Source: Paulinella micropora
Lineage: Eukaryota; Cercozoa; Imbricatea; Euglyphida; Paulinellidae
Assembly (NCBI GenBank): GCA_019918135.1
Contig: WBZZ01000953.1
Location: forward strand, 1 to 64,000
Direction: 5' to 3'
Length of the DNA stretch: 64,000 nucleotides
Part shown: one piece after another, positions 21,537 through 32,387 of the stretch
Layout: each line of letters begins with the position of its first letter
Position numbering within the stretch: the stretch's first letter is position 1
The notes under the pieces: generated by a model
What the model saw: the letters and a program-made list of their open reading frames with translations, nothing else
Told to the model about the DNA's origin: nothing
Database searches by the model: none
Position numbers and translations under genes: made by a program

Positions 21537-23267
21537 ATGCCCGGCTGGTTTGCCCACGACCACGCGGACAATGACGAATTGTCGTGCCCTCTGTGCCTCG
21601 GCATAGTCCGCGAAGCGGTAGCGCACGACTGCGACCAGTGTTTCTGCCAGGACTGCTTCTCGCAGGCGCTGGCCAGCGACTTGCCCCAGCAGCGCTGCCC
21701 GCACTGCCGCGCACCCGCCGCGCGGGCCGACCCCTGCCACCGCACCCGGCGCGAAGTACTCAACCTCCGGCTGGCTATTTGCCCGGCGGCCGCTTGTACG
21801 GCCGTGATCAGGCTGGGCGACTTCGCTGCTCACACGCGCGCCTGCGAGCACGTGCTGCGCAGCAGCGCGGAGGAAGGCGACGGCCGCAGCCAGCGAGAGA
21901 TAGGCTTGCAGCTGCTGACTGTGCAGACCGACGAGGGCCTGGCGTGGCTGCGGCGGGCCGCCGCGCAGGGGGACAGAAAGGCGCAGTTTACCTTGTCTCA
22001 CCACGTGAAAGACGACGCCGAGGCTGAGCGCTTCCGCCTGGCGGCCCTGGAGGCAGGGTATGCAGAGGCCTGCCTGCAAGAGGCCAAGGGCTCGTGCTAC
22101 GGAGAGTGGTCCCAAGCCAAACGCGGCTTCGAATTGCTGCTGCAAGCCCTGGCACACACGGGCCAAGAGTGTTGCGAAACAGAACCCTGCCCCGTGAGAA
22201 TTCTAGCCCGAGACCAGTGGCGTAACCAACTACGATGGCTTGAGGTGGAAAGTCTCGACGAGCCTAACCTCTTACGCTTCTTGGAAAAAGTGGAGCGGAA
22301 AGTTCCGGGCGACGCCATGACTACCTACGTTTTAGCGCAAATGTACTGGCGGAAGAATGGACATTCGCGGGCGCTAGTTACGTTCCGGCGCGCGATTTTG
22401 CTGCTGACGGCTTCGCGCGAAGACACTAAGTTGCACGAGGCTTGGCAGTCAGAGCTAGCGCACAAGCTGCTGCGCCTGGCCTACCTCTGCAAGCACGGTG
22501 CCGGCCGCGGCGGGCACCGGCAAGTCCGCGCGTGGGAAGCCGAGGCCGCAGAGCTCTTGCTGCAGCTGCCCCAGCCGAACTCTTGCGACCTGTACGAGCT
22601 AGGTGTATGCTGGTTGCTGGGCCGCGGCGTGGCCCAACATTACGCACGGGGCGTCGCGGCGCTAACCGCCGCGGTCGTCTGCGGCTGGCCCATCCCAAAC
22701 CAGCACCTGGCCGCGTACAGACTCGGTTGTTTGTACCTGTCGGGGGGTGCGGGGCTGCCGATCGACAAGCGCCGGGCCTGGTCTCTGTTTTTGTCTACGA
22801 CAAAAAAGCCCCGCGCAACGACGCGCCCCGCGGGCTTGCAAGACAACCTGCAGCGGGCCTGGTCTCTGTTATTTTCTACGACGGAGGAGAGAAAGCCCGA
22901 CGAGGAGGAGCCAGACGAGGAGGAGCCCGACGAGGAGGGTTCGGCCGACGCGGGCCTTCCCGCTTACTTGCACAAGCTGCGTCTCGGCGACTGGGACAAT
23001 GCGGACAGCTGGCTCCACTTTGGCTCCAGACCGTACCACTCCGGCCCTTTCCTCGCGGTGGCTCTGTTCGAGCTGGGCCGGCTGTGCGTGGCGCCCTGGC
23101 GACACAAGCTACGCGGCGGACGGGGCGTAGCTCCAGACGAGGGGCCGTGGTGTTCGCTCGAAGGTCGGGATATCGTGTTGCTGTTCTCGCTGGCGGCTAC
23201 ACTGAACGAGGATGAGTTTCGCTACAATGACAACAACTTGTTCGCGAGCGACCAGTACGACCCCTGA
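21537..23267 (+). CDS. RING-finger protein with Sel1-like repeats
   Basis: The protein is 576 residues counting from ATG 21537. A RING finger occupies residues 17-57 (CPLC, CDQC-FCQDC, CPHC), followed by a TRAF-like zinc segment (CPAAAC, H-x-R-A-C-x-H). The rest is alpha-helical with several SEL1/TPR-like units (for example EGLAWLRRAAAQGDRKAQF and YELGVCWLLGRGVAQHYARGV). A 15-residue Asp/Glu-Pro repeat lies near residue 465. RING proteins transfer ubiquitin; Sel1 repeats hold substrates. A TC-repeat and CCAG just upstream of the ATG suggest a leader intron. It probably redirects host ubiquitination. Confidence 0.8.
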   Translation: MPGWFAHDHADNDELSCPLCLGIVREAVAHDCDQCFCQDCFSQALASDLPQQRCPHCRAPAARADPCHRTRREVLNLRLAICPAAACTAVIRLGDFAAHTRACEHVLRSSAEEGDGRSQREIGLQLLTVQTDEGLAWLRRAAAQGDRKAQFTLSHHVKDDAEAERFRLAALEAGYAEACLQEAKGSCYGEWSQAKRGFELLLQALAHTGQECCETEPCPVRILARDQWRNQLRWLEVESLDEPNLLRFLEKVERKVPGDAMTTYVLAQMYWRKNGHSRALVTFRRAILLLTASREDTKLHEAWQSELAHKLLRLAYLCKHGAGRGGHRQVRAWEAEAAELLLQLPQPNSCDLYELGVCWLLGRGVAQHYARGVAALTAAVVCGWPIPNQHLAAYRLGCLYLSGGAGLPIDKRRAWSLFLSTTKKPRATTRPAGLQDNLQRAWSLLFSTTEERKPDEEEPDEEEPDEEGSADAGLPAYLHKLRLGDWDNADSWLHFGSRPYHSGPFLAVALFELGRLCVAPWRHKLRGGRGVAPDEGPWCSLEGRDIVLLFSLAATLNEDEFRYNDNNLFASDQYDP

Positions 23268-23302
23268 CTCACACTTTGACCGAGGAGGACGTTTCGGCAG
23301 AC

Positions 23303-23818
23303 ATGGTCGAATGGAACAAGCTACAGAGAGGATACTTCAGTTGCGCGGGACCCGGCTGCGAGCTGTGCGGGGGAGGGGTCGCGCAGCAGCCGTGTGAGAA
23401 GGCGGCCGTCCTGGCTAGGGCGGAGCACAGCCGTGCCGCCAGCCGCGCGGCAGCGAGCTGGCTACAGAGCTCCACCTTCGGGGGCACCGACCTGACAGCA
23501 GACGAAACGAAGCGCGCCACAGCGCATTGCGAGCGCCTGGCAGCCGGCGGCGATGCGTACGCGCAGGGCATCCTGGGGCTGCATGCATCGCCTGCGCCCG
23601 ACAGACTCCGTTGGCTGCGCCTGTCCGCGCGCGGCGAGAACCATGGTTTGCGTTTGAACGTGCGCTGGCAACTGGGCGTGGACCTGTGGATGTCGGCTGC
23701 CAGCGCTGCCACGGAGGCAGAACTGCTGCAGCTGGAAGCGATGCAGTGCTTTGAGCAAGTAGCGAGCGAACGCACGCAGCTGGCCCGGAGCAGCCTGGGC
23801 AGCCCGCACACAATCTAA
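23303..23818 (+). CDS. small Sel1-like protein
   Basis: The protein is 171 residues from ATG 23303, starting 35 bases after the previous stop. The N-terminal part has C-x4-C-x2-C and a later cysteine that could bind zinc; a helical Sel1-like unit follows (GDAYAQGILGLHASPAPDRLRWLRLSARG). It resembles the C-terminal repeats of the preceding RING/Sel1 protein and may come from a tandem duplication without the RING. Function unknown. Confidence 0.6.
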   Translation: MVEWNKLQRGYFSCAGPGCELCGGGVAQQPCEKAAVLARAEHSRAASRAAASWLQSSTFGGTDLTADETKRATAHCERLAAGGDAYAQGILGLHASPAPDRLRWLRLSARGENHGLRLNVRWQLGVDLWMSAASAATEAELLQLEAMQCFEQVASERTQLARSSLGSPHTI

Positions 23819-23978
23819 GACAAAAGGCAGAGAACTGTTGTCAAGCTTTTTTTTCAAATTGAAGAACTCGTGCTCTTCGCGAGGTTTCGCCGCTCGGTCC
23901 CCTGTGGCCCCTCTTTTTGTGGCCAAGAGTTGTTTTAATTAAAAAGTTTTTGTAAACATTTCTAGCGCTCACTTCCTT

Positions 23979-25695
23979 TCAAATCGGCGCCACGAATTCT
24001 CGGATCTCCCGGCGGCACAGCGGGCAGCGCGCCAACTTCGCCGCGCAGTCGGCGCACACCCGGGCGTGCGCGCAGGGGAAGAACACCACCAGGGGGACCC
24101 ACAGTCGCCGGGCTCGTTCAGGCAGACCGCGCAGCCGTCCCCCTCGTCGGCCTTGGCCTTCTTTTCTTTGCGCCGCAGAGTGCGGAGCTGTACTTTCGCC
24201 CTCTTGCAAAGAGTGCGCAAAGTGCGCGCCTTGTTTTCCAAAACTGTTAACTCCTGCCTAGCGCGCTCCGCCGCGGCCTGCAGCCTCAGGTTCTCGCGCC
24301 GCAGCGCCTTCCCCGACTCCTCCGCGGCCGCCAGCTCCCTCTCGCGGTCTGCCGCCCGGCGCCGCGCCTCGTTCTCGCAGTCCTCGCAGCCCCCCCGCGC
24401 CGGGGCTGTACAGCTCCGGCCTTCTTCTTCCTCCTCGAGAAACGACCCGTCGCTGTCCTCGTCGTCGTCTTCGTCATCCTCCTCGTCGCTGCTGTCGCTA
24501 CACAGGGGATTCGCCTCCCAGATCGAAATCAGCCGGCTCACCAGCTGGGCGGGCCGCCCGTAGTTGGCCGGACTGCGCGGCACGCCGGGCGGCCAACCGT
24601 CGCGGATCCAATCCCTGTCCAGGGACGCGCCCGCCCGCAGCAGCACCCCCGCCACGCACAGCGCCGGCGGGACGGCCGGCACCTTGACCCCCCAACTCGT
24701 GCCGTCGATGCACGGCCCCGCGAGCGCCAGCTCCAGCAGCGCCTGCGCCGTGGTACAGTCCATCTGCTGCTGCTGCAAGAAAAACTTGAGCAGGACCGGG
24801 ACTGGCCCGCGACGGCCGCCGCGGCCCAAACGGCGTCGGAAAGCTGCAACACCTCTTTGGCGTCGAGCAGCACGGCCCACAATTCTCGGCGGCACATTCC
24901 TACCAGCGCCGCGTTCAGGATCGCCACCACGTCGCAGGCCTCCAGGAAGCTCGGCCTGTCGGCCTCGGTGCGCAGCCCTAGCTTGACCACCCCCAGCAGC
25001 TCCAGCAACAACATCTCAAGAGGAAACACCTGGTACACCTTGTGTTCCCTCTGCCCCCGGAACCTCCTCAGCCCCAACAGCACCTTCGTCAGCGTCCGCG
25101 GCGACGGCCGTGTGGCGCGTAACGTCTGCCACACCCGCCCCACGGCGCCCAGCCAGCTGACCCAAGTGCTGGCGACCGTGGGGCGGGACGTGGTTCTGGC
25201 CTTGGCCACCAGCGACCACACGGGAGCTAGCTCAGCGCGGGTCGTCAGCGGCCTGAACTGTGACAGCAGGCGCAGCACCGTCTTGGCCACCAGCTGACAA
25301 TTTGCATCCCTGTCACAGTTCAGGCGGTTGACGGTCGCCCACAACACCTGCAACGCCGCCGCGTCGGCGCCGGCGGCCGCCAGCTTGCCGTACAGCAAGA
25401 ACAAGTCCTGGGCGACGGGGCCCCCGTGGTCGCCCGACAGCTGCGCGGCTGTCCAGGGGGACCGTCGCAACCGTCGCGCTTGGTTCCTCGCCTCAGACCT
25501 CAGGCATTGCAGCACCTGCGCCGTTGCTGCCACGTCGCCGTTGAACACAAAGAACTCCACAAAACGCAGCCAAGCGCCCTGGCAGGCCCGGCTCTGCAGA
25601 AAAAAAGACAGGTTGCCGCGGTCAACGTCGCACGGCTCCTGCTCGATGAGGTTCGCCCACCTCGCGCTCTCTGGCTGTTCGCTCGGACTGTCCAT
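23979..25695 (-). CDS. helical repeat protein with C-terminal RING finger, broken
   Basis: From MDSPSEQPES at 25695 the protein is alpha-helical with no named repeat, then an Asp/Glu-rich acidic stretch (about 24425-24490), a long Glu/Arg coiled coil and, at the very end, a RING pattern: CAVCLNE, then PCAHARVCADC and CPLC. This order (acidic, coiled coil, C-terminal RING) is typical of ubiquitin ligases of the IAP or viral RING type. The gene appears broken about twice. Its 3' end faces the Sel1 gene, with an ATTAAA-like signal between. Confidence 0.6.
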
Positions 25696-26021
25696 CTCCT
25701 CCAGTTTGTTTTGGGCACCTTTTTTGGTCGTCCCCCCGTCCCTCTTGGGACGGGTGTGGCCGGCCCCCCCCCCACGTCCGTCCCCTTTTTTTTCTTGTAC
25801 CGTGGGCCCCCCCACGTCCGTCCCCTTTGCTTGTTGTACCGTGGGCCGGCCCCCCCCCCCCTTTTTCCTTGAATGAATAGGGGGGAGACCGCCAACCGTC
25901 TACGGGGGAACGCAAAGGAGCCGGCACCGGGGCGGAAACTCCACACGAGACAGACAGTTCTGCGCAAGATTGTATTTTTTTTAATTAAAAACACACACAT
26001 TCAAAATCGTCCAATCCTTGC
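25696..26021. other. intergenic region with repeated CCCCACGTCCGTCCCCTT blocks
   Basis: The motif CCCCACGTCCGTCCCCTT occurs twice (about 25769 and 25811), each followed by a T-rich stretch and GTTGTACCGTGGGCC or close to it. C runs lie at about 25764 and 25851. This is the presumed promoter of the minus-strand gene to its left. Confidence 0.5.
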
Positions 26022-26480
26022 CTACTTCCCCAAAAAGTCCAGATATATTTGCGAAGTGCTGCTAGGCACCGGCAGGCCCCCGCCTAATGACGGAGAGACG
26101 GTTTCGGCCGGGAGCTGGAAGCGGCAGACCGGGCACGTATTATGCGCGCGCAGCCACGGGAACAGACACTCTCGATGGAACCTGTGCGAGCAAGGCATGA
26201 CATTCAAGAGCTGGCCCTCCGTGTAAACCTCGAGGCACACCGCGCAGTCCGACGTGGGGTCGGAGGCCAGGTAGTCGCGGCTTACCGTAAAGTCCGGCAG
26301 TTCTTCTCTGGCGCGGAATGCGGCCGGCCGTTGCTCGGCCCGCCGGGCGTGGAAATCACGGAAAAGCGACATGTCCGCGGGCGCCAGGATTCTGATATCG
26401 CTGATCGTGTCCGCGTGGCTCAGGCCTACGATCGGCAGAACCGTCGTCTCCAGGATCCTGCGCACAAAGTCGTGGACCAA
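26022..26480 (-). CDS. RING-H2 finger protein
   Basis: The frame from 26480 gives 152 residues with a perfect RING-H2 at residues 79-119: C-x2-C-x14-C-x-H-x2-H-x2-C-x10-C-x2-C (DCAVCLE ... PCSHRFHRECL ... CPVC). This is the E2-binding ubiquitin ligase fold. Coding character continues upstream towards about 26659, so the N terminus may be longer. The conserved tryptophan between the last cysteine pairs (FPW) is present. Likely an active E3 ligase that modifies host or viral proteins. Confidence 0.8.
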   Translation of the reverse strand: MVHDFVRRILETTVLPIVGLSHADTISDIRILAPADMSLFRDFHARRAEQRPAAFRAREELPDFTVSRDYLASDPTSDCAVCLEVYTEGQLLNVMPCSHRFHRECLFPWLRAHNTCPVCRFQLPAETVSPSLGGGLPVPSSTSQIYLDFLGK

Positions 26481-27030
26481 CTCTGGGTCCGGCGGCTCGC
26501 TACCGTGCGCCCTGGCGGGCGCCAGGAAAACTTCGACCCGGACACTCCCGTCCAGGCTTTCGGGGTCGGCGCGGGAACTGCAGACGGACGTCCGTCGGGC
26601 CGGGCCTTCTTGGTGCGGACGCCGCCGGCATGGTCAGGCCCAGATCGAGAACGAGACATGAACCTTTTGTTTGGGAGCTAAGACCCGCAAAGGCGAAAGA
26701 CTGCCAAGGGTCACTCAGGCCTTCCTTTTTTTTGAGGGGGGGGGGGGGTTCGTGTGATTTTGAGGGTTCTGGAAGGGGGGGGGGGGGCCGTGCCCACCGT
26801 CCCAATTTGCGCGGCCCTCCCCCGAACCCCCCATGCTGCACCCCGAGGTTGGGTGTGGGGGGGGGCCGAAAGGCCCCACACCCTTTCTTTCCCCCCCCCC
26901 CCCCCCCCTCCCCCCGAATCGACCACTCTCTGGAAATCACACAATCACACGGCCTTGCGCGAACAGCCTTGCACCTACGTGTAAAGCCACGACAATTTCT
27001 TGTGCCGGCTTTGTTCTGGATATAGATCCC

Positions 27031-27916
27031 ATGGCACAAACCCTTACCGATCGCGGCCGCAGAGCGATTCGTCGCCAGGCCCAAGAAGCTGCCAGCCAAA
27101 GGCCGCCCCAGCGCGTAGTTCCTGGCCGCGGGGACGCAAGCGCTACCCAGCAGCAGGAACCTGTTTGTCAGGAGGCCTACAGCAGCCCCGAAGGAGCTGG
27201 CCAAGAGGGTTCTCAGGGGTGTCAGAGCACAGCGCATTGCGAGCCACCAGCGGAAGCTGCTCGTTTGACTCAACAACAACAGACGCAAGCTCCTCGCCGT
27301 TCTTCTGAAGTATCCTGTTACAAAGACATAACCGGCCAGAGACATTTCTACTCGAGCCGCAGCCCAACTCGCAGCCGCAGCCCAACTCGCAGCCCAACTC
27401 GGAGCCGCAGCCGGAGCCGCAGCCGGAGCAGCAGCAGCAGCAGCAGCAGCAACAGCTCAGATTTCAGCAGTAGCGCCCCGTCCCCGAACAGGAACCCGTC
27501 GGTCAGCTTGTTTTTGTGTTGGGGCCTGATTTCGGTTCACCTTTTTTTGTGTGTTGGGTTTTGGTTTTTGCCTTTAGGAACCACGTCGTCGAGATCGCAG
27601 CCGCTCGCCCGCGAAGAGCGTTCTCGCTACCCCGATCGGTGACTTGGGCTTCGACGAGCTCGGCGACGTGGCCTGGGCTACCAAGTACAGCCTCGAAAGC
27701 TTGATTACTTATTACCGCCAAAAGCAAGCGGCCCACGGGTTTACAGACCTCCAAACCCCCGCGGCTGACCAAGAATCTGTTCGCCTCAATCCCCGTCGCT
27801 GCTGCAAGGTAAAGCTCCTCGAATACATACGCGACACCAGGCTCAAGATCACCCAATGGCAAGAAGCGCTGGATCAGCTGTGCAACCTCATCGACCACTG
27901 TTCCTGTCTGGAATGA
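27031..27916 (+). CDS. SR-like protein, one intron
   Basis: Starts MAQTLTDRGRRAIRRQ at 27031. The first exon ends after an arginine/serine repeat (SRSPTRSRSPTRSPTRSRSR, about residues 109-130) and a serine run. A GT-AG intron at 27502-27577 ends in TTTGCCTTTAG; the second exon continues RRRDRSRSPAK and then a ~100-residue helical domain with a CC and C-x-C near the end (SLESLITYYRQKQAA). RS repeats are phosphorylated and recruit splicing factors. A virus whose own genes are spliced could use such a protein; that is inference. A TAATAAA lies at 28042. Confidence 0.6.
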
Positions 27917-28263
27917 CCGGCCGTTCCCGCGACACCCCAAAAAAAAGACCGCTTGCAGTCGCTGATCTCTCTCTCTCTCGCGCGCGCTCTGCCGCGTTTC
28001 TGCAACGACGTTCCCCCCCCAAAAAACCCCCGTCCGCTGGTCTAATAAAACCTTTTTTTTTGTTTCTGCCGGGTCCAAGACCCTTTTAAAAAAAAAAAAA
28101 ACTTACCGGCGTCGATCATTTTCGGGCCCCAAACCCCCCCCCCTCCCTCCCGACAGGTACACACCTGTGCGGGCATGCTACTTTTTTTAGCGCCAGCCTG
28201 AGGAATCTGAGCTTGGCCTACTTTTCTGAAAACCCCCCCCCCCCCGCACTCGTCTCCGCGGCG
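27917..28263. other. intergenic region with C runs
   Basis: TC repeat near 27970, poly(A) signal at 28042-28048, A and C runs (28087, 28130, 28227). No gene. Confidence 0.4.
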
Positions 28264-29638
28264 ATGTCACGGTGCGCAGTGTGCCATGGCAGCCCGACAG
28301 AATGCCAGGCGCTGGAAAAAAACTTCCAGTTGTACCTCGCCGAGTTGCGGCAGCTGCGTCACGGGTTTGTACGTTCGACACCGGCAAAAGAGCTGCGCCG
28401 CACGCCGCACTGACCCGACTGGCGCTGGCGGCTAGTGCAAGAAGCGGCGTTGGGCACGGTGTGGTCCTGGTGCATCCCGGACTGGGTACGAGACAGCGCC
28501 TATTTCGAACATCTCGTGCCGGACAGCAGCCAGGCGGCCGCGAACGGCAGGACCATGACACAAGCCGTACGCGCCCTGCTAACGTACCTCAGCGAGTTCC
28601 AGAGGCCAGATCGTCGTCGACGTGAAGCCGAATGCCTGGTGTCGCTCCTGGACCAACATCCCTGGTCACCCACCGTCGGGGAGCAAACGAGTCTACGGCG
28701 GGCACTACAATTCTGCGCCGGGCGTTCCCCGTGGTTCCGCGTCGACCTCGGCGCCAGGCAGCAACTGTGCGAGCTGGTGGCGGCAGCCCCCGGGCGACGC
28801 GACGTCTTCCCCCAGCTGTGGGACAGCGATCCGCTGTGCTTGCTGGTACGGCCGATGCCGCAACTGTGGCTGAGTGTCCGCCGTTCCCGCGACCGCCGGG
28901 CGAAGGGTTTGCTGGCCTGGTGGGGTGAACGGTCCAGCGCGCGCGCCGAGCCCACAAGTTTGTACACCGTGCTCGCGGCCTTCCAGCAGGCGCTGTACCA
29001 AGCCCTGGAGCCCAGCCAGGACTGGGACACAAAGGCGGTGGTGCAGAGTTTCGTGCGCAACGCCAGCATCGGCCTGACCGGGCTGGTCTATCGAACACCA
29101 GACTTGTACGTGCCCGCCGCGGGGCTGCGGACGCACCCGCGCCTCTATGAAATGCTGGTCCGGGTTTACCTCCGGCGCGTGACTGGCGCACCACCCGCGC
29201 GCTGGTCGCGCACGGTCTCCCGCTACGGACCGCTCACCCCGCGCTTCGCCCGGGGCTACGCGGCGGCGCGCACGGGGGGTCCCCCCGTCGGGCGCGACGT
29301 GCTCGACGAGCCGCCCGTGCTCGATTCCAAGCTGCCACAGCCCCCGCCGCGCTGGCCCGACAGTTGGCTGGGACACCAAGATCCAGTACGACTCGGGTAA
29401 TGCCTGGGTGCTGGGCTGGTGGCTGCGCAGTGTACACGAGGCCGGGAGCCGCTGGGACTGGCGCCGCAACCCGGGTTACCGCGAGAATTCCATTTGGTTT
29501 GGCGTGCAAACCCTGACGGACTACAACAGCGGCTGGCACGGCGCGTACGGGAACCTGTTACTGCCTTCCTTGCCGACCTTCACGCTGGCCAACGGGGTGC
29601 AGCCGTTCAAAAGCCTGTGCCCCCGGGAGCTCAAGTGA
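28264..29638 (+). CDS. unrecognised protein, broken
   Basis: Begins MSRCAVCHG with a CxxC pair and a helical segment. It continues as an arginine/tryptophan-rich globular protein (for example SLYTVLAAFQQALYQALEPS, MLVRVYLRRVTG) and ends with an aromatic-rich stretch (NSIWFGVQTLTDYNSGWHG). About 450 residues in all, broken about three times. Size, aromatic content and lack of transmembrane segments would allow a structural protein, but no family is recognised. Its first 16 bases of coding context (GCGATGTCACGGTGCG) are identical to those of the cyclin gene at 58082. Confidence 0.5.
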
Positions 29639-29639
29639 C

Positions 29640-30324
29640 TTTCGCGCGGGCCTCACTATTGGCGTCAACAAACACGAGCTCAAGCGAAATTTCCTTTATA
29701 CTGCACCAGGGAGCGCCGGCCGTCAGCTCGTTGCGCATCCTCGGACACACCCAGCTTGTATTTAAGGAGGAGTCCGAAGACGGCCTGGACTTGTACCTGT
29801 ACGATCCCAACAGCGACTCTTACCCGACGCCGCCCAGCCTAGAGGACGACTTTTTTCTAGCGGTGAGCAACGCCTTCCGGAGCGCGAGCGGCGGCCGGGC
29901 CGTGAGGTTGCACAGCGCACAGCAAGGCACGCCGTCTTACCCACCTAGCGATCAGAAGCTGGAGACTACCTGCGCACTGATCTCGTTGACCAGAGCGCTC
30001 ATGGTTAGTTTCAGCGGCCGCCGCCAGGACCTGTGGTTTGCCAGACGCATCCCCCACCCCTGGTTGCTGTTGGTTGCATTCATGTGGCAGGCCCTGATCA
30101 TGTGCCCCCGGGCCTGGGAAGACTTTAGGGGAGCACTGCGGCCAGGCCCGCCCACGCAGGGCTCTTCCGACCACTGCGGGCGGCGGATTGTGACACTGGT
30201 CGCAGATTGTTCCGGCTGTATGCAGACAGGTTGCAGCCTGGCCTCACGACAATGGCTCCGGCCGAGATGTCCGAGAATTAGCAGTAAAAAATGTCATGAT
30301 TTTTCCGGACAAAGCAGACAATAG
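29640..30324 (+). CDS. unrecognised frame following the previous gene
   Basis: An open frame with moderately protein-like composition (GHTQLVFKEESEDGLDLYLY, then a hydrophobic stretch PWLLLVAFMWQALIM). It could be a separate gene, or a continuation of the gene before it. No start codon is obvious and no domain recognised. Confidence 0.3.
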
Positions 30325-30530
30325 TCATTTCGGCAAAAATCTTAAAAGAATAGACAATTTTAGGGAAACAGAGTTCTTGTCTTTTGAATTGAGCGGACCA
30401 GCTGACATTTGTGTTTTGAAGAGTTCAAACCTCCGGCCTAGTCCGGCCAGGATACAAAGGTGCCAAGATCTTTTTTTAAAAAAAACTTACCGGCTGTGCC
30501 AATCCGAAGGATCGACGGGGGCCTGCTTTT

Positions 30531-31610
30531 TTAGGACGCGCCAGCAGCCCGCTCGGCCACTACAGACAAAACCTCCTCAGAATGCGAGGTTTCCGGGGGC
30601 AGGTCGCAGGAGCGTTTTTTGGTAGGCAACATAAGCACGTCCTGTTGGACTTGGACCACCAACGGGCTGGGGCTTGTCTGCTGCACCCGCCTCTGATTAA
30701 AGACTGTTAGCGGCGTGGAGCCAAAATCGGCGATCAGGGCACGCAGCTTGCTCTCGTTACTATAGAAATGTATCGCTGGCGTGTCGCAATTGGCGGGGCT
30801 GCCTACCGTTGGCACCGGTGATTGTGACAGGCCCTGCGAGGTCTGCAGATTGACCACGCTGATGAAAGTAAAAGCAGGCAGCTGCGCGGCCAAACATAGC
30901 ACCTGCCAGGCAAGTCCTCCAGCACGGCTGCGCAGCAAGCAACCCGTTACTAGCCAGAGCCAGAGCACAAAGTAAGCTGCCGATGACAAGCACCAGCACA
31001 CCGTGGCGCGCCAAACGACCTCTAGCCTCTTTTGGATCTCCATCAGCCTGATCTGTTTACTTTCGTGGAGCTCGCACTGATGTGCTGCTAAGAGTCGCAT
31101 CGCGCTCAGCCTCTTAGCGCTGTGCAGCAGTAGCCACCCACCGTACGCCTGGCTTAGCAACAGGAAGATGTGCAAGGGCGCCGAGCTGCGCAGCGCCCCC
31201 GCCAGTACCACAGAACCTGTGCACAGGCACAGCCTGGCCCTTCTACGGCACGCAGGATTGCCGCGGGGTGGCCCGACGTAAGCCAGACCGCACGGGTACT
31301 GTTCTAAGCAATCCAACCAGCAGTACCAACCCAGCGGGAACAAGGAGGCCACACACAACAGCAGCCACAACGGCTGCCTGACGAACACTGAAATGCAGGC
31401 GAAGACCGTGTGCGCTGTGCACCACGACAAAACCCTGCATAGGATAGGCATGATTTTCCGCAGATAGGATCCGGCCTGAAGCACTAAAGTCAAAGAGACG
31501 AGCCAGGTCATGCCACAGACAAAGCTGGTAGCGGTAGCAACAAACAGCTGCGTCACGGACGCTTCGACGGTCGGGCCACAGACCTTGGGCCAAGGCATGA
31601 GGCGCGACAA
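30531..31610 (-). CDS. seven-span membrane protein, receptor-like topology
   Basis: The protein is 359 residues from ATG 31610. Seven hydrophobic spans can be counted: around residues 20-46, 60-78, 80-100, 128-145, 147-165, 203-230 and 235-257, followed by a ~100-residue polar, Ser/Thr/Pro-rich C-terminal tail. This is the topology of a G-protein-coupled receptor. No lysine lies in the last span, so it is not a rhodopsin or heliorhodopsin. No DRY or NPxxY motif is clear; it would be a distant receptor or an unrelated seven-span transporter or envelope protein. Herpesviruses are known to carry captured receptors. Confidence 0.6.
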   Translation of the reverse strand: MSRLMPWPKVCGPTVEASVTQLFVATATSFVCGMTWLVSLTLVLQAGSYLRKIMPILCRVLSWCTAHTVFACISVFVRQPLWLLLCVASLFPLGWYCWLDCLEQYPCGLAYVGPPRGNPACRRRARLCLCTGSVVLAGALRSSAPLHIFLLLSQAYGGWLLLHSAKRLSAMRLLAAHQCELHESKQIRLMEIQKRLEVVWRATVCWCLSSAAYFVLWLWLVTGCLLRSRAGGLAWQVLCLAAQLPAFTFISVVNLQTSQGLSQSPVPTVGSPANCDTPAIHFYSNESKLRALIADFGSTPLTVFNQRRVQQTSPSPLVVQVQQDVLMLPTKKRSCDLPPETSHSEEVLSVVAERAAGAS

Positions 31611-32387
31611 AAATGGTCACACCAACGCCCTGCAAACTGCGCTTTGTCTTTAAAAAACTCTCTCCTCCCCCCCCCTTTTGGTTCGGATATTAATATAGGA
31701 AGGGGAGGGGGAAAGCGTCGAAAACTAGTCCAACTAAGAAATCTGTCAAAACAAACTTTAATGATGACTGAGGAAAAGCGAATTGGCAAACCACTGACTC
31801 TTCACCATATTAAGAAAGCAATGCAGCAGCGTCATTTCAACCACCCCCTCCCCCCCCTGATGTTCTTTTTTGTTCTGATAATTTTCCCTTTCTGTTGTTG
31901 CCGTCAAGACCGGTACAGAAACTCTCTGCAAGTCTCCCATCTCGATTTAAAAAAATGGGGGGAGGGGGGTGGGGGGGACTCAAAAAAAGAAAGGATGTCA
32001 GGCCCCCCCCCTACTCACAAAATCAAGTCTATTAAAGCAAATGCCAGAATGTGCTCTTGCTAAGATCTTTAAGTCCAAAACCCGCCAAATGTGGCAAAGT
32101 CGTTTGTGCTAGCCGGAATCTACAGTCCTTCTAAATTTTGTACAAAAGAACCCCTGCCCCTCCCTTCCCTTCTCTCTACCACCGCTGGCGCTTGTTTACC
32201 GGAGTCGAGAAAATTTTGCCAAGCAACGTTTGAATTTTTTAATGGTATTGTGCATACAACAACAAGAAAAGTAGAACTAACGATGTCATTCCTGTCTTCT
32301 TACTGCCCGAAGCAACATATATCTGTAACAGCAGATTTTCTTACCGTTGGGGGTAGCTTCTTGGGGTTGTTTTTTATTGCTTTCTTT
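31611..32387. other. AT-rich intergenic region
   Basis: Contains two C runs (about 31664 and 31845), a G run (about 31957) and scattered ATTAAA. Short frames such as that from 31764 (MTEEKRIGKPLTLHHIKK) have no supporting evidence. No RNA gene seen. Confidence 0.4.

Noticed and set aside
26500-27345. 281-residue minus-strand frame opposite the SR-like gene
   Set aside because: It runs through G/C tracts and mirrors the coding strand; the plus-strand frame has RS repeats and a clean intron.
29857-30174. Minus-strand frame in the 29.6-30.3 kb region
   Set aside because: Composition typical of the reverse of a GC-rich coding strand; no start context or domain.
30531-31610. Heliorhodopsin
   Set aside because: Mirusviruses can carry one, but no lysine lies in the last span and no rhodopsin motif is seen.
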